A DNA stretch of 64,000 nucleotides from Archaeoglobus neptunius (GTDB taxonomy: Archaea; Halobacteriota; Archaeoglobi; Archaeoglobales; Archaeoglobaceae): the NCBI RefSeq assembly GCF_016757965.1, contig NZ_JAEKIW010000006.1, forward strand, positions 1 to 64,000. The letters are read 5' to 3'. Below are positions 42,741 through 50,736 of this stretch, piece after piece. A model generated the notes under the pieces. It ran no database searches. It had not been told where the DNA came from and saw only the letters and a program-made list of their open reading frames with translations. The number at the start of each line of letters is the position of its first letter. Within the stretch, counting starts at the first letter, position 1. The translations under genes were made by a program, and so were the position numbers.

Positions 42741-43278
42741 CAGAACGCTCATAGTATCGGGAGACTTTTTTGGAGTTAGTACGGGCTTGCTCGGCGGGTG
42801 GGGGAGGGTGAAACATGCGTTTAACCACACCGTTGGCGAAGAGTTTTACAGCTCCGACCCAGTTGAATACCTGCGGAAGACTGCAAAATCCTACAATCTC
42901 AGATCTTATTTTGGTCTGCTGACCTCCGTTCCGATGGATAAGCTAAGCATCACGGGTTACGACAGGGTCACCGTTTTCACAACTGCTGGAGTTAAAAATC
43001 CCAACGAAAGAATTGGGACGATCAACATAATAGCAGTTTTTGAGTGCAGACTGAGCAGAGCAGCGATGTTAAATGCGATAATAACGGCCACTGAAGCAAA
43101 AACAAAAGCACTTCTGGAATCTGGATGCAACTTTACCGGTACCAGCACAGATGCTGTTGTTATCCTTAGCACCCAGAGGGGAAAGTACTACAAATTTGCC
43201 GGTCCCGGCAGCGATGTGGGTGCTATGCTGTGGAAATGCGTGATCGACACCGTTAAGGAAAGCCTAGCAAAATGGTAG
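42712..43278 (+). CDS. cbiZ: adenosylcobinamide amidohydrolase CbiZ
   Basis: 188 residues. CbiZ removes the aminopropanol side chain of adenosylcobinamide to give adenosylcobyric acid, letting archaea and some bacteria remodel salvaged corrinoids with their own nucleotide loop. Seen: LSTGLLGGWGRVKHAFNHTV-type block (here GVSTGLLGGWGRVKHAFNHT, about 22-41), VFTTAGVKNPNERIG near 85-99, and NFTGTSTDAVVIL near 143-155 followed by AGPGSDVG near 166-173, a highly conserved end region. The 29-base overlap with btuD shows coupling to the importer. Its presence implies import of incomplete or foreign corrinoids. Confidence 0.93.
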   Translation: MPYENYWTDSRTLIVSGDFFGVSTGLLGGWGRVKHAFNHTVGEEFYSSDPVEYLRKTAKSYNLRSYFGLLTSVPMDKLSITGYDRVTVFTTAGVKNPNERIGTINIIAVFECRLSRAAMLNAIITATEAKTKALLESGCNFTGTSTDAVVILSTQRGKYYKFAGPGSDVGAMLWKCVIDTVKESLAKW

Positions 43279-43320
43279 CAAATCAACAATTCTTTACAGA
43301 ATATCAACTTTCTTGGAAAA

Positions 43321-43330
43321 TTTTTTAAAG
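43321..43330 (+). promoter_or_regulatory. TATA-like element of first DUF4430 protein gene
   Basis: TTTTTTAAAG lies 22-31 bases before the ATG at 43352. It suggests an extra promoter inside the cobalamin cluster and excludes the upstream start at 43313. Confidence 0.45.
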
Positions 43331-43351
43331 CTGATATCAACCATTTCTGAC

Positions 43352-45181
43352 ATGAGAAAAATAATATTGATATTAATGCTGTTTGTTCTGACGGTTTGTC
43401 TGGCTCAAGCCAGTACTTTTCACGGAGATGACCAGAGAACCGGAAACTTTACTGCCAGTGTCGAGGTGTTACCGTCCCTTAACTGGACAGCTGAGTTGAC
43501 GGGTCTGGTGGACTCCTCACCCGTTTACTACAATGGCCACATTTACGTCACCAACTGGTACGGCTGGGGAACATGGCAGCCGGGATTGTACTCGCTCAAC
43601 GCCACTACAGGGGCGGTGGAATGGAAAAATGATTCAATCACAGGTGCATCATCTGTTGCAGTTTTTGGGGACAAGCTCGTTGTTGGGAGCCTCTCAGGAA
43701 CCCTGTACTACGTCAACATCACCAGTGGGAAAATAGTCAAATCCGTGAAGCTCGAATCCTCGCCATCATGGTGGGGTATAGCCTCCTCCCCACTGGTCTA
43801 CAATGGATCGGTATACGTTACAACTTTCTCAAATGGAACTTTGTGGAAACTGGATGCAGACGGAAATGTCCTTTGGCATTACACCTCGGGCGGTGAGATC
43901 ACACCTTACTCCTCTCCATCAGCATACAACGGGCTGATATTTTTTGCAGGTAATGAAAGCGGGAAGCACGTTCTGATTGCCATAAATGAGAGCGGCGATA
44001 TTCAATGGAAGTTTCCGGTTGATGGCAAGATAACAAACAGCCCGTCAGTTGGAGATGGTAAGGTATTCATCGCAACAAAAAGCAAACTTTACGCCATAAA
44101 TTTTGACGAAAGTGAAGCATGGAATGTTTCGTTCAATGGTACAATATCTACAGCGGCAATTGCATATGGTAACATATACATAGGATCTTCTGATGGCAAG
44201 CTATACTGCTTTGATTCAAACACTGGAAACAAAAAATGGGAATTTGACGCCGGAGGGAAGATTGATTCCTCTCCTGCAGTTGCAAACGGCGTTGTCTACT
44301 TCGCAACAAATACCCCACATGGTACTCTCTACGCAGTTAACGCATTCACCGGAGAACTGCTCTGGTACTACCGCCTGACTCCCCCTTCCGGAAGCTATTA
44401 CAACATCATGTCTTCGCCTTTCATCGCCAACAACAGACTCTTCATAGGTGCTGACAGCGGATACGTTTACTGCTTCAAATCAGGTGTTGTGGAGGTAAAC
44501 GTTACCCTGTACCCCGGCAAGTATACGGAGAGAGCGGGAACAGGCAGTTACGAGGTCAACAGCACATCAGCCCTTGCGGCACTGCACTACGCTAGTCTTG
44601 GAGGAATTTCAGATGGGGCGGAAATCGGATTTAACTATTCCATCAATGATAGTTCTTACACTCAGGACGGCTCTCTGAATGTTTCAGCAATAATGGGCTT
44701 GCAGAACGACGGACTCAAATGGAGGTACTGGGTCAACGATGTCTCTCCTGCAGTGTCCCCCAACAAATACGAACTTTCCAACGGCGACACGATATACTAC
44801 ATTTTTGGAACAGACACACCACCGAACGCTCAGATCATGCTGAAGATAAACGCAAAGGTTATGCCGGCTGGTGTAAACGCCATTACAGTTTCAAACGGTG
44901 CTAGGGGTGGAAACATAACCTCCTGGGTTAATGTAACCTCCACTACAAGCGGCTGGTTTGTAATTGTTGTTAGCGGTACAAACGATAACGGAGAGGCGAT
45001 AGCAGGTATTTCAACAGTCAGACTGAATGCAAATGAGGAGACGCGGGTACCCGTGCTGATACACGTCCCCCAGCTTGCAGAAACCGGGACATACACACTT
45101 TATGCAGGAGTTTACAGATTCGAGGATTACCCGAACAACCCGCTGGTTATCAGCAGCCCGGTTAGCTCCGAGGTGAGCTGA
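43352..45181 (+). CDS. exported PQQ-type beta-propeller protein with a DUF4430 (transcobalamin-like) domain
   Basis: 609 residues from the ATG at 43352. A signal peptide (hydrophobic 4-17, end near AQAS) is followed by about 370 residues of PQQ-like propeller blades: repeated pairs such as DSSPVYYNGHIYVTN, GKVFIATKSKLYAIN, GNIYIGSSDGKLYCFD and SSPAVANGVVYFATN, each followed by G-x-x-x-W. From about residue 390 a DUF4430-like unit appears: NVTLYPGKYTERAGTGSY, TSALAALHYAS and WRYWVNDVSPAVSPNKYELSNGD, matching the intrinsic-factor C-domain pattern with the late G-D-x-I-x-Y/W. A final CARDB-like beta domain ends without an anchor. Between cbiZ and btuF; a corrinoid-binding role is inferred. Confidence 0.78.
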   Translation: MRKIILILMLFVLTVCLAQASTFHGDDQRTGNFTASVEVLPSLNWTAELTGLVDSSPVYYNGHIYVTNWYGWGTWQPGLYSLNATTGAVEWKNDSITGASSVAVFGDKLVVGSLSGTLYYVNITSGKIVKSVKLESSPSWWGIASSPLVYNGSVYVTTFSNGTLWKLDADGNVLWHYTSGGEITPYSSPSAYNGLIFFAGNESGKHVLIAINESGDIQWKFPVDGKITNSPSVGDGKVFIATKSKLYAINFDESEAWNVSFNGTISTAAIAYGNIYIGSSDGKLYCFDSNTGNKKWEFDAGGKIDSSPAVANGVVYFATNTPHGTLYAVNAFTGELLWYYRLTPPSGSYYNIMSSPFIANNRLFIGADSGYVYCFKSGVVEVNVTLYPGKYTERAGTGSYEVNSTSALAALHYASLGGISDGAEIGFNYSINDSSYTQDGSLNVSAIMGLQNDGLKWRYWVNDVSPAVSPNKYELSNGDTIYYIFGTDTPPNAQIMLKINAKVMPAGVNAITVSNGARGGNITSWVNVTSTTSGWFVIVVSGTNDNGEAIAGISTVRLNANEETRVPVLIHVPQLAETGTYTLYAGVYRFEDYPNNPLVISSPVSSEVS

Positions 45182-47625
45182 TGCGCTGGAGCCTGATCTT
45201 ACTATTTCTGGTTTTTCTCCTGCCACATGCATCGGCCCTCACACTTACCGTTAGCGGTGGATGTCTCAACAATCAGGTCACAGTTACAACAGATGAGAAG
45301 GCCACGATAATATTCAGAATGAATGGAGGAACTCCAGTTTTTTCAGAATCATCCCCTGACAGTCCAGCGTACTACATTCCCAGAATCACCGGAAATCTCA
45401 ACATCACCGCCATTTCGGACGGCGATAGTACCACCAAAATTCTGACGATCTCATCATGCCAGAGCAGTGGAGGTGGAGGGGGAAAAGCTGTCACAGTTCA
45501 GCAGAACGTCCTACCCTATGGAACGTTTGAAGTTCTCGGCAAGGAAGTTGAGTGGAGAACTGCATATGGAGCACTTAAGAAGGCATCCGAAATCATGGGA
45601 TTTTCGGTAACTCCCGAACTTACAGACTGGGGGATTTTTGTAAAATGCATTAAAGATCTTTGCAGGGGTGACATTGGTGAGACTTCTGGATGGATGTACT
45701 GGGTTGACTATCCGGATAAACCCATGCCCGGCGTTGCGGCAACTGACTACAGGATCTATCCGGGAGATGAGATTGTATGGTACTTTTCCCGCAGCATGAG
45801 TGACAGTCCGGAGAGCTCGCCCTACAGAATTTACATCAGCATAGGAGATAATTACGACATCAGCGTGAGTATGGTGTGGCCCTCAAAGGTACCTCCAGTA
45901 GCCGATTTTACCTACTCCCCATCCAATCCAATTGCTGGTGAGGAGGTTATCTTCAACGCATCAAACTCCGTGGATGACGGGCAGATTACGGACTACATCT
46001 GGAATTTTGGAGACGGCAAAGGTGCCAGAGGTGTAACTGTAACGCACGTCTACACCAACCCCGGCAGTTACAAAGTTACGCTGACTGTTTACGACAACGA
46101 TGGTCTTTCAGACACCATAACCAAGGAGATAAACGTCAGTCAGCCCGGCATATTCGTCAATACAACAAATCAGACCATAGTCATTCAGCCGGGTAAAGTG
46201 AAGATTGTGCTCTCAGACAATGTTACCGAAAACCTGTCCATTACCGGTCTCACTCTTGAATCGGAGAATGCTGCCAGGGTCACCATATCCAAAGCCCATG
46301 CACCTCCCGGAATTATATACGGTACATTTTACAGGTGTTTCGAGATAAAAGCAAATGAGTCGCTCAAAGCCAGGATCGATTTCAGAGTGCCGAAAGACGC
46401 TGCCGAAGGCAGGAATGTTGTACTCATGAAGTACAACGGAAGCTGGTTCGAACTTCCCACCAAGAAAACGGGCGAGGACAGTGATTACATCTACTACTCT
46501 GCTGAAACCCGATCATTCAGCGTGTTCGCCATAACCATCAAATGGAATGACTTTCCCCTGAACTCAAGCAATGTAAGCATTCAGAAAGCATTGAAGTGGC
46601 TCAGGTCAATTCAGAACAGCGATGGAGGGTTTGCCAATCCTGGAGAGAACAGCAGCGTTGCAAAAACAGCATGGGCCATCATGGCTATAGTTGCGGCCCA
46701 TCAGGACCCACACAAGTGGACAAAAAACGGTAAAAGCCCAATTGACTTCATGAGGGAGAGACTGAAAAAGGAAGTGGACACCATGGGTACAGAGGACTAC
46801 GCCAGAACGATACTGGCTCTTGTCTATGCAGGCGAGAATCCGAAAAACTTTGCTGGAATTGATCTTGTAGGCAAATTGAAGTCCAGCATCAAGGATAACG
46901 GACAGATAGGAGACTTCGTATACAAAACAATCTGGGGAATACTCGCACTCACATCAGTTGGTGAGAATGTTTCCAAATCCGCAGAATGGCTGAAAGCGCA
47001 GCAAAATCCGGACGGCGGATTTTCATGGAAGGTTGGTGGAAAGAGTGATTTTGACGACACGGCTGCTGCAATAGAGGCATTAATCGCTGCAGGAGAGCCA
47101 AAGGATTCAGAATGTATCATCAAAGCTCTGAAATATCTGAAAGAAGGGCAGAACGATGATGGTGGGATGAGATACTTCGGAAGCTCTGCCAGTAATGCGG
47201 CAAGTGATGCATGGACAATACAGGCGCTTGTTGCTGCCGGTGTCAATCCCGCAGAATGGAAGAAAAACAACATCAGCGTAGTTGATCACCTGCTGAAACT
47301 CCAAACAGAGGAGGGATACTTCAGATACACCGAGTATCAAACTTCAAACCCCGGCTACATGACGGTCAATGCCATTATGGCTCTGCTTGGAAAGCCACAT
47401 CCCATAAGGATTAACGCCTCAATTGCCACGACTACAGCACCCACACCAACCGTGACCACCACAGCTCCAGAGACAACCCAAACTCCAACGGTAAAGACGA
47501 CCACCCAGGCCGTTCAAACCGTGACAACTGAAACCAAACCCACTCCCGGATTCTCCGTAATATCTGCCATAATGGCGATAGCTGCAATTACAGCGTTTGG
47601 AGCGATTGGGGGTAGAAAAAGATGA
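45181..47625 (+). CDS. surface-anchored intrinsic-factor-like protein: DUF4430, PKD, pre-PGF, alpha/alpha toroid, PGF-CTERM
   Basis: 814 residues. Order seen: signal peptide 1-19; beta domain 20-95; DUF4430-like domain about 107-205 (TAYGALKKASEIMG, GWMYWVDYPDKP, YRIYPGDEIVWYF); PKD domain about 238-320 (WNFGDGKG, THVYTNPGSYKVTLTVYDND); a PGF-pre-PGF-like domain about 325-455; a terpenoid-cyclase-like repeat region about 465-735 with SIQNSDGGFAN (477), AQQNPDGGFSW (606), GQNDDGGMRY (656) and LQTEEGYFRY (707); Thr-rich stalk 745-785; PGF-CTERM 788-814 (PTPGFSVISA, hydrophobic helix, GGRKR). Animal intrinsic factor and transcobalamin combine exactly a toroid and this small beta domain around B12. 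Starts on the stop of the preceding gene; overlaps btuF by 4 bases. Corrinoid binding is inferred. Confidence 0.8.
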   Translation: MRWSLILLFLVFLLPHASALTLTVSGGCLNNQVTVTTDEKATIIFRMNGGTPVFSESSPDSPAYYIPRITGNLNITAISDGDSTTKILTISSCQSSGGGGGKAVTVQQNVLPYGTFEVLGKEVEWRTAYGALKKASEIMGFSVTPELTDWGIFVKCIKDLCRGDIGETSGWMYWVDYPDKPMPGVAATDYRIYPGDEIVWYFSRSMSDSPESSPYRIYISIGDNYDISVSMVWPSKVPPVADFTYSPSNPIAGEEVIFNASNSVDDGQITDYIWNFGDGKGARGVTVTHVYTNPGSYKVTLTVYDNDGLSDTITKEINVSQPGIFVNTTNQTIVIQPGKVKIVLSDNVTENLSITGLTLESENAARVTISKAHAPPGIIYGTFYRCFEIKANESLKARIDFRVPKDAAEGRNVVLMKYNGSWFELPTKKTGEDSDYIYYSAETRSFSVFAITIKWNDFPLNSSNVSIQKALKWLRSIQNSDGGFANPGENSSVAKTAWAIMAIVAAHQDPHKWTKNGKSPIDFMRERLKKEVDTMGTEDYARTILALVYAGENPKNFAGIDLVGKLKSSIKDNGQIGDFVYKTIWGILALTSVGENVSKSAEWLKAQQNPDGGFSWKVGGKSDFDDTAAAIEALIAAGEPKDSECIIKALKYLKEGQNDDGGMRYFGSSASNAASDAWTIQALVAAGVNPAEWKKNNISVVDHLLKLQTEEGYFRYTEYQTSNPGYMTVNAIMALLGKPHPIRINASIATTTAPTPTVTTTAPETTQTPTVKTTTQAVQTVTTETKPTPGFSVISAIMAIAAITAFGAIGGRKR

Positions 47626-48554
47626 AAAAATTTTTCATATTACTTTTAATTTCTGCCCTACTCCTTCTATGCGCTTCAAAGCCCGTTGACAATCATGAGC
47701 ACAGATTCAACTTAACGGAGATATTAAATGCCACGCCCGTTGATGATACCGGGCATGTCATAAAAAAAGGACACCCCAAACGCATCGTTTCGCTCGCTCC
47801 AAGCAACACCGAGATTCTCTTTGCCATCGGAGCTGGAGACAGGGTTGTAGGGGTTACGGACTACTGCAATTACCCACCAGAGGTGATTGAGAGGAAAAAG
47901 AATGGTTCACTGGTAAGCATCGGAGGGTACTCGACCATAAACATTGAAAAGATAATATCTTTAAAGCCAGATCTTGTTGTTGCATCCTACGGTAACGGCC
48001 TCGAGAACATCGAAACGCTGAGGAGGTTTGGAATCAATGTCATAGCCTTTGATCCGAGGACGATCGAAGACGTAATGAAAGACATCGTTCTGATAGGAAT
48101 CGCCACCGGAAACTACGAAAATGCCACAAAAGTTGTAAGAGAGATGGCATATAAAATTGAGAATGTGACAAAGTGGGTAAAGAACAAGCCAAAAGTCAGG
48201 GTTGCTCACATACTGTGGTACGACCCGATTTACGTCAGTGGAAAAAACACTTTCATCGACGAGGTCTTCACTCTGGCCAATGGGGAAAACGTGTTCAAAT
48301 TCAGTGGCTGGAAGGTTGTAAGTGTTGAGGATCTGATTGCAGCCAATCCAGACGTCATAATAGTCAGCAGCGGTACGGGTATGAGTGGTGGGAAGGACGT
48401 GGTTTACCAGTGGGTCATCAGCGATGACAGGTTGAAGGATATTAAAGCTGTGAAAAACGGGAGGGTATATGTGGTCAATGCAGATATCATTGATCGCCCA
48501 TCCTACAGGCTTGCAGATGCTGTTGAGATAATAGCGAAACTGATCCACAAGTAA
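47622..48554 (+). CDS. btuF: cobalamin ABC transporter substrate-binding protein BtuF
   Basis: 310 residues. Helical-backbone periplasmic-binding family: HPKRIVSLAPSNTEILFAIGAGDRVVGVTDYCNYP (about 51-85) is the classical BtuF/FecB opening. Later landmarks are LKPDLVVASYGNG near 114-126, YDPIYVSGKNTFIDEVFTLANGENVF near 202-227, and an end block with VYVVNADIIDRPSYRL near 280-295. The N-terminus has a short signal segment with Cys 17 after LLLL, a weak lipobox that might carry a lipid anchor. The ATGA overlap with the DUF4430/PGF-CTERM gene couples expression of the two capture proteins. Confidence 0.9.
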   Translation: MKKFFILLLISALLLLCASKPVDNHEHRFNLTEILNATPVDDTGHVIKKGHPKRIVSLAPSNTEILFAIGAGDRVVGVTDYCNYPPEVIERKKNGSLVSIGGYSTINIEKIISLKPDLVVASYGNGLENIETLRRFGINVIAFDPRTIEDVMKDIVLIGIATGNYENATKVVREMAYKIENVTKWVKNKPKVRVAHILWYDPIYVSGKNTFIDEVFTLANGENVFKFSGWKVVSVEDLIAANPDVIIVSSGTGMSGGKDVVYQWVISDDRLKDIKAVKNGRVYVVNADIIDRPSYRLADAVEIIAKLIHK

Positions 48555-48576
48555 ATGCATCCAAGCGGGAAAGTTA

Positions 48577-48583
48577 CTTATAT
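48577..48583 (+). promoter_or_regulatory. TATA-like element of HARP gene
   Basis: CTTATAT lies 23-29 bases before the ATG at 48606, in the 51-base gap after btuF. An alternative AT-rich run (ATTATAATTTTTTAG) is too close to the start to be the TATA box. Confidence 0.35.
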
Positions 48584-48605
48584 TCACGGAATTATAATTT
48601 TTTAG

Positions 48606-49286
48606 ATGCGCCAAAGATTTGTGCTGGACACAACTGCAATAACAGATGCGGGTCTCAGGATTAAGGAGGGCTATGAATCCCTATGTGAGTCCGCCAATGA
48701 GATACTGAATCTGATAGCTCTTGCGAGGCTTAAACTGGACATAAGCTGCTACATCCCATATCCTTCAGTGTACACCGAACTGACAAGTTTTCTCAAAAGA
48801 TACGGATGTGATGAGGATGTTTTTGCAAAACTCGACACATGGCTGGTAAAGAAGACCCCAAACAGATTTGAGGTCAAGATTCCTGCTGCGATATTCTACG
48901 ACTACATAATAACGGTGAGGCAGAAAATGAACAGGGGCAGAAGACTGGCGGAGGAATACATACTGGAGGCATCTGCCATTACGTCCAAGCTTGAGGACAA
49001 AAGCAACATCGAAGTCGAAATTGGAAGCTTAATATCAAAGTTCAGAGACAAGTACAGGGCTGTGATGAGGCAGGGAATTTTGGACAGTGCTCCAGACCTC
49101 GATGTACTTCTTCTGGCAAAAGAGCTTGAAGCAGGAGTCGTTAGCAGTGACGCAGGAATCAGAAAATGGAGCGAAAGACTGGGGCTCAGATTTGTAGAAG
49201 CTTCAAAGTTTCCAAGAATGCTGAAGGAATATCTGAAATTGATGAATATGGGAGAGTTGAGTGAGGGTGAGGGGAGGTTAGGTTAA
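48606..49286 (+). CDS. RNA-free ribonuclease P (HARP, UPF0278; formerly 'RNA ligase partner protein')
   Basis: 226 residues of the UPF0278 family. The Aquifex aeolicus homologue is a protein-only RNase P that removes tRNA 5' leaders. PIN-like metallonuclease core: FVLDTTAITD at 5-14 with Asp 8 and Asp 14, and DSAPDLDVLLLAKE near 158-171 followed by GVVSSDAGIRKW near 175-186, giving the acidic cluster. The helical insert between (about 75-150) matches the dimerisation spike of HARPs. Archaea with a HARP normally also keep RNA-based RNase P, so its role here is uncertain. It stands 51 bases upstream of the mch start. Confidence 0.88.
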   Translation: MRQRFVLDTTAITDAGLRIKEGYESLCESANEILNLIALARLKLDISCYIPYPSVYTELTSFLKRYGCDEDVFAKLDTWLVKKTPNRFEVKIPAAIFYDYIITVRQKMNRGRRLAEEYILEASAITSKLEDKSNIEVEIGSLISKFRDKYRAVMRQGILDSAPDLDVLLLAKELEAGVVSSDAGIRKWSERLGLRFVEASKFPRMLKEYLKLMNMGELSEGEGRLG

Positions 49287-49325
49287 AAGACAAAAAATAA
49301 AAACTCTTGAGAAATGGTAAGGGTA

Positions 49326-49333
49326 GAGGTGGT
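49326..49333 (+). promoter_or_regulatory. Shine-Dalgarno site of mch
   Basis: GAGGTGGT lies 3 bases before the ATG at 49337. It decides this start over the in-frame start at 49307. Confidence 0.6.
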
Positions 49334-49336
49334 AAA

Positions 49337-50287
49337 ATGTTGAGTGTAAACGAGATTGCCGCAGAAATTGTTGAGGACATGCTGGATTATGAAGAAGAGC
49401 TTAGAATAGAGTCCAAAAAGCTTGAAAATGGTGCTGTTGTAGTGGACTGTGGAGTCAACGTTCCGGGGAGTTACGATGCGGGAATAATGTACACACAGGT
49501 TTGCATGGGAGGTCTGGCAGATGTTGACATCGTCGTGGACACGATAAACGATGTTCCATTCGCATTCGTGACGGAATATACCGATCATCCGGCAATTGCC
49601 TGTCTTGGAAGCCAGAAAGCTGGCTGGCAGATAAAGGTTGAAAAATACTTCGCAATGGGTAGTGGCCCTGCGAGAGCACTCGCCTTGAAGCCGAAAAAGA
49701 CCTATGAGAGAATAGAATATGAGGATGATGCCGACGTGGCAGTCATCGCTCTGGAAGCGAATCAACTTCCCGACGAGAAAGTTGTGGAGTTCATAGCCAA
49801 GGAATGTGATGTTGATACAGAAAATGTATACGTTCTTGTTGCACCAACGGCAAGCATTGTCGGCAGCGTTCAGATATCTGGCAGAATAGTGGAGACTGCA
49901 ATTTTCAAGATGAACGAGATTGGCTATGATCCCAAGCTGATTGTTAGTGGAGCCGGCAGATGTCCGATTTCACCGATTCTCGAGAATGATCTTAAAGCTA
50001 TGGGATCAACCAACGACAGCATGATGTACTATGGCAGTGTTTTCCTGACTGTCAAGAAGTACGACGAGATTCTGAAGAACGTGCCAAGCTGCACAAGCAG
50101 AGATTACGGAAAGCCCTTCTACGAGATATTCAAGGCCGCAAACTACGATTTCTACAAGATTGATCCGAATCTCTTTGCTCCTGCCCAGATCGCCGTCAAC
50201 GATCTTTCAACGGGCAAAACCTACGTCCATGGAAAGCTCAATGCAGACGTGCTGTTCCAGTCCTACCAGATTGTACCGGAAGAGTAA
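49337..50287 (+). CDS. mch: methenyltetrahydromethanopterin cyclohydrolase
   Basis: 316 residues from the ATG at 49337. Mch interconverts 5-formyl- and 5,10-methenyl-H4MPT, a central step of the C1 pathway used by methanogens and, in reverse, by Archaeoglobus to oxidise acetyl units to CO2. Seen: [14 protein letters not shown] near residues 36-49, [21 protein letters not shown] near 78-98, and [13 protein letters not shown] near 111-123, all characteristic. The length is normal. Monocistronic or read from the HARP gene upstream; no other C1 pathway gene is in the window. Confidence 0.94.
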   Translation: MLSVNEIAAEIVEDMLDYEEELRIESKKLENGAVVVDCGVNVPGSYDAGIMYTQVCMGGLADVDIVVDTINDVPFAFVTEYTDHPAIACLGSQKAGWQIKVEKYFAMGSGPARALALKPKKTYERIEYEDDADVAVIALEANQLPDEKVVEFIAKECDVDTENVYVLVAPTASIVGSVQISGRIVETAIFKMNEIGYDPKLIVSGAGRCPISPILENDLKAMGSTNDSMMYYGSVFLTVKKYDEILKNVPSCTSRDYGKPFYEIFKAANYDFYKIDPNLFAPAQIAVNDLSTGKTYVHGKLNADVLFQSYQIVPEE

Positions 50288-50288
50288 A

Positions 50289-50303
50289 CTTCTCTTTCTT
50301 TTT
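50289..50303 (+). terminator. T-rich tract after mch
   Basis: CTTCTCTTTCTTTTT just after the mch stop is a plausible archaeal T-rich terminator ahead of the tRNA gene's promoter. Confidence 0.35.
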
Positions 50304-50311
50304 AATCAGAA

Positions 50312-50320
50312 GATTTATCT
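50312..50320 (+). promoter_or_regulatory. TATA-like element of tRNA-Arg
   Basis: GATTTATCT lies 27-35 bases before the first base of the tRNA at 50347. Confidence 0.45.
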
Positions 50321-50346
50321 TTCCACCTGTCAGAGTGTCATTCGTT

Positions 50347-50418
50347 GCCCCCGTGGGGTAGCGGATATCCTGAGGGGCTGCGGACTCCTCGACCCGGGTT
50401 CAATTCCCGGCGGGGGCA
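50347..50418 (+). tRNA. tRNA-Arg (anticodon GCG)
   Basis: 72 bases without encoded CCA. The acceptor stem GCCCCCG pairs with CGGGGGC, with discriminator A. The D arm contains G18-G19 followed by A20, an arginine identity base. The anticodon stem AGGGG/CTCCT closes the loop CTGCGGA, anticodon GCG reading CGC/CGU. The T arm is CCGGG-TTCAATT-CCCGG. No intron. Variable loop 4 bases. Confidence 0.92.
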
Positions 50419-50455
50419 CTTCCGTGCATTTGCTTGAAGGCCAAGATCCCTAGAG

Positions 50456-50702
50456 CTATTGCAGATCCAGATTGTCAATAACAGACTTCAATTTCCTGAC
50501 CTCTTCAACGTACTTCCGATAGCCCAAGCTCTGTTATGGCCACAACAGTTCTGACACCCCTTGACGTTATGGCCTTCTTTCTCTTTATGTATCCTCTTCT
50601 TTCAAGCCTTGAAAGATGCGTTGATAAACTCCCCCAATCTATCTTTGTGGCTTTAGCCAAATCCCCCTCTGTGATCTCTCTAAAAAGGAAGAGAACAGTC
50701 AT
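50456..50702 (-). pseudogene. winged-helix regulator disrupted by a +1 frameshift
   Basis: Reading from the ATG at 50702 gives a clear HTH_34-like winged helix (LAKATKIDWGSLSTHLSRLE, then RRGYIKRKKAITSRGVRTVV), but the frame ends at 50505 after ELGLSEVR. If one G is removed from the GGG at 50523-50525 (minus strand), the frame continues ELG-YRKYVEEVRKLKSVIDNLDLQ to a TAG at 50456-50458, the usual dimerisation helix of this family. The 5' end is also odd: codons upstream (IFDEDIVNPKRILI) look coding, but no standard start precedes them. Either a decaying gene or a sequencing error. The neighbouring membrane protein gene overlaps its upstream part. Confidence 0.7.
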
Positions 50703-50736
50703 AATCAGTATTCTTTTCGGATTTACAATGTCTTCA

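Noticed and set aside
47961-48614. 217-residue open frame on the minus strand
   Set aside because: Antisense to btuF, which has clear substrate-binding protein motifs; the minus product has no domain.
50347-50418. tRNA-Arg gene as an integration site
   Set aside because: No integrase gene and no duplicate of the tRNA 3' end were seen downstream; only the small regulator/membrane pair follows.
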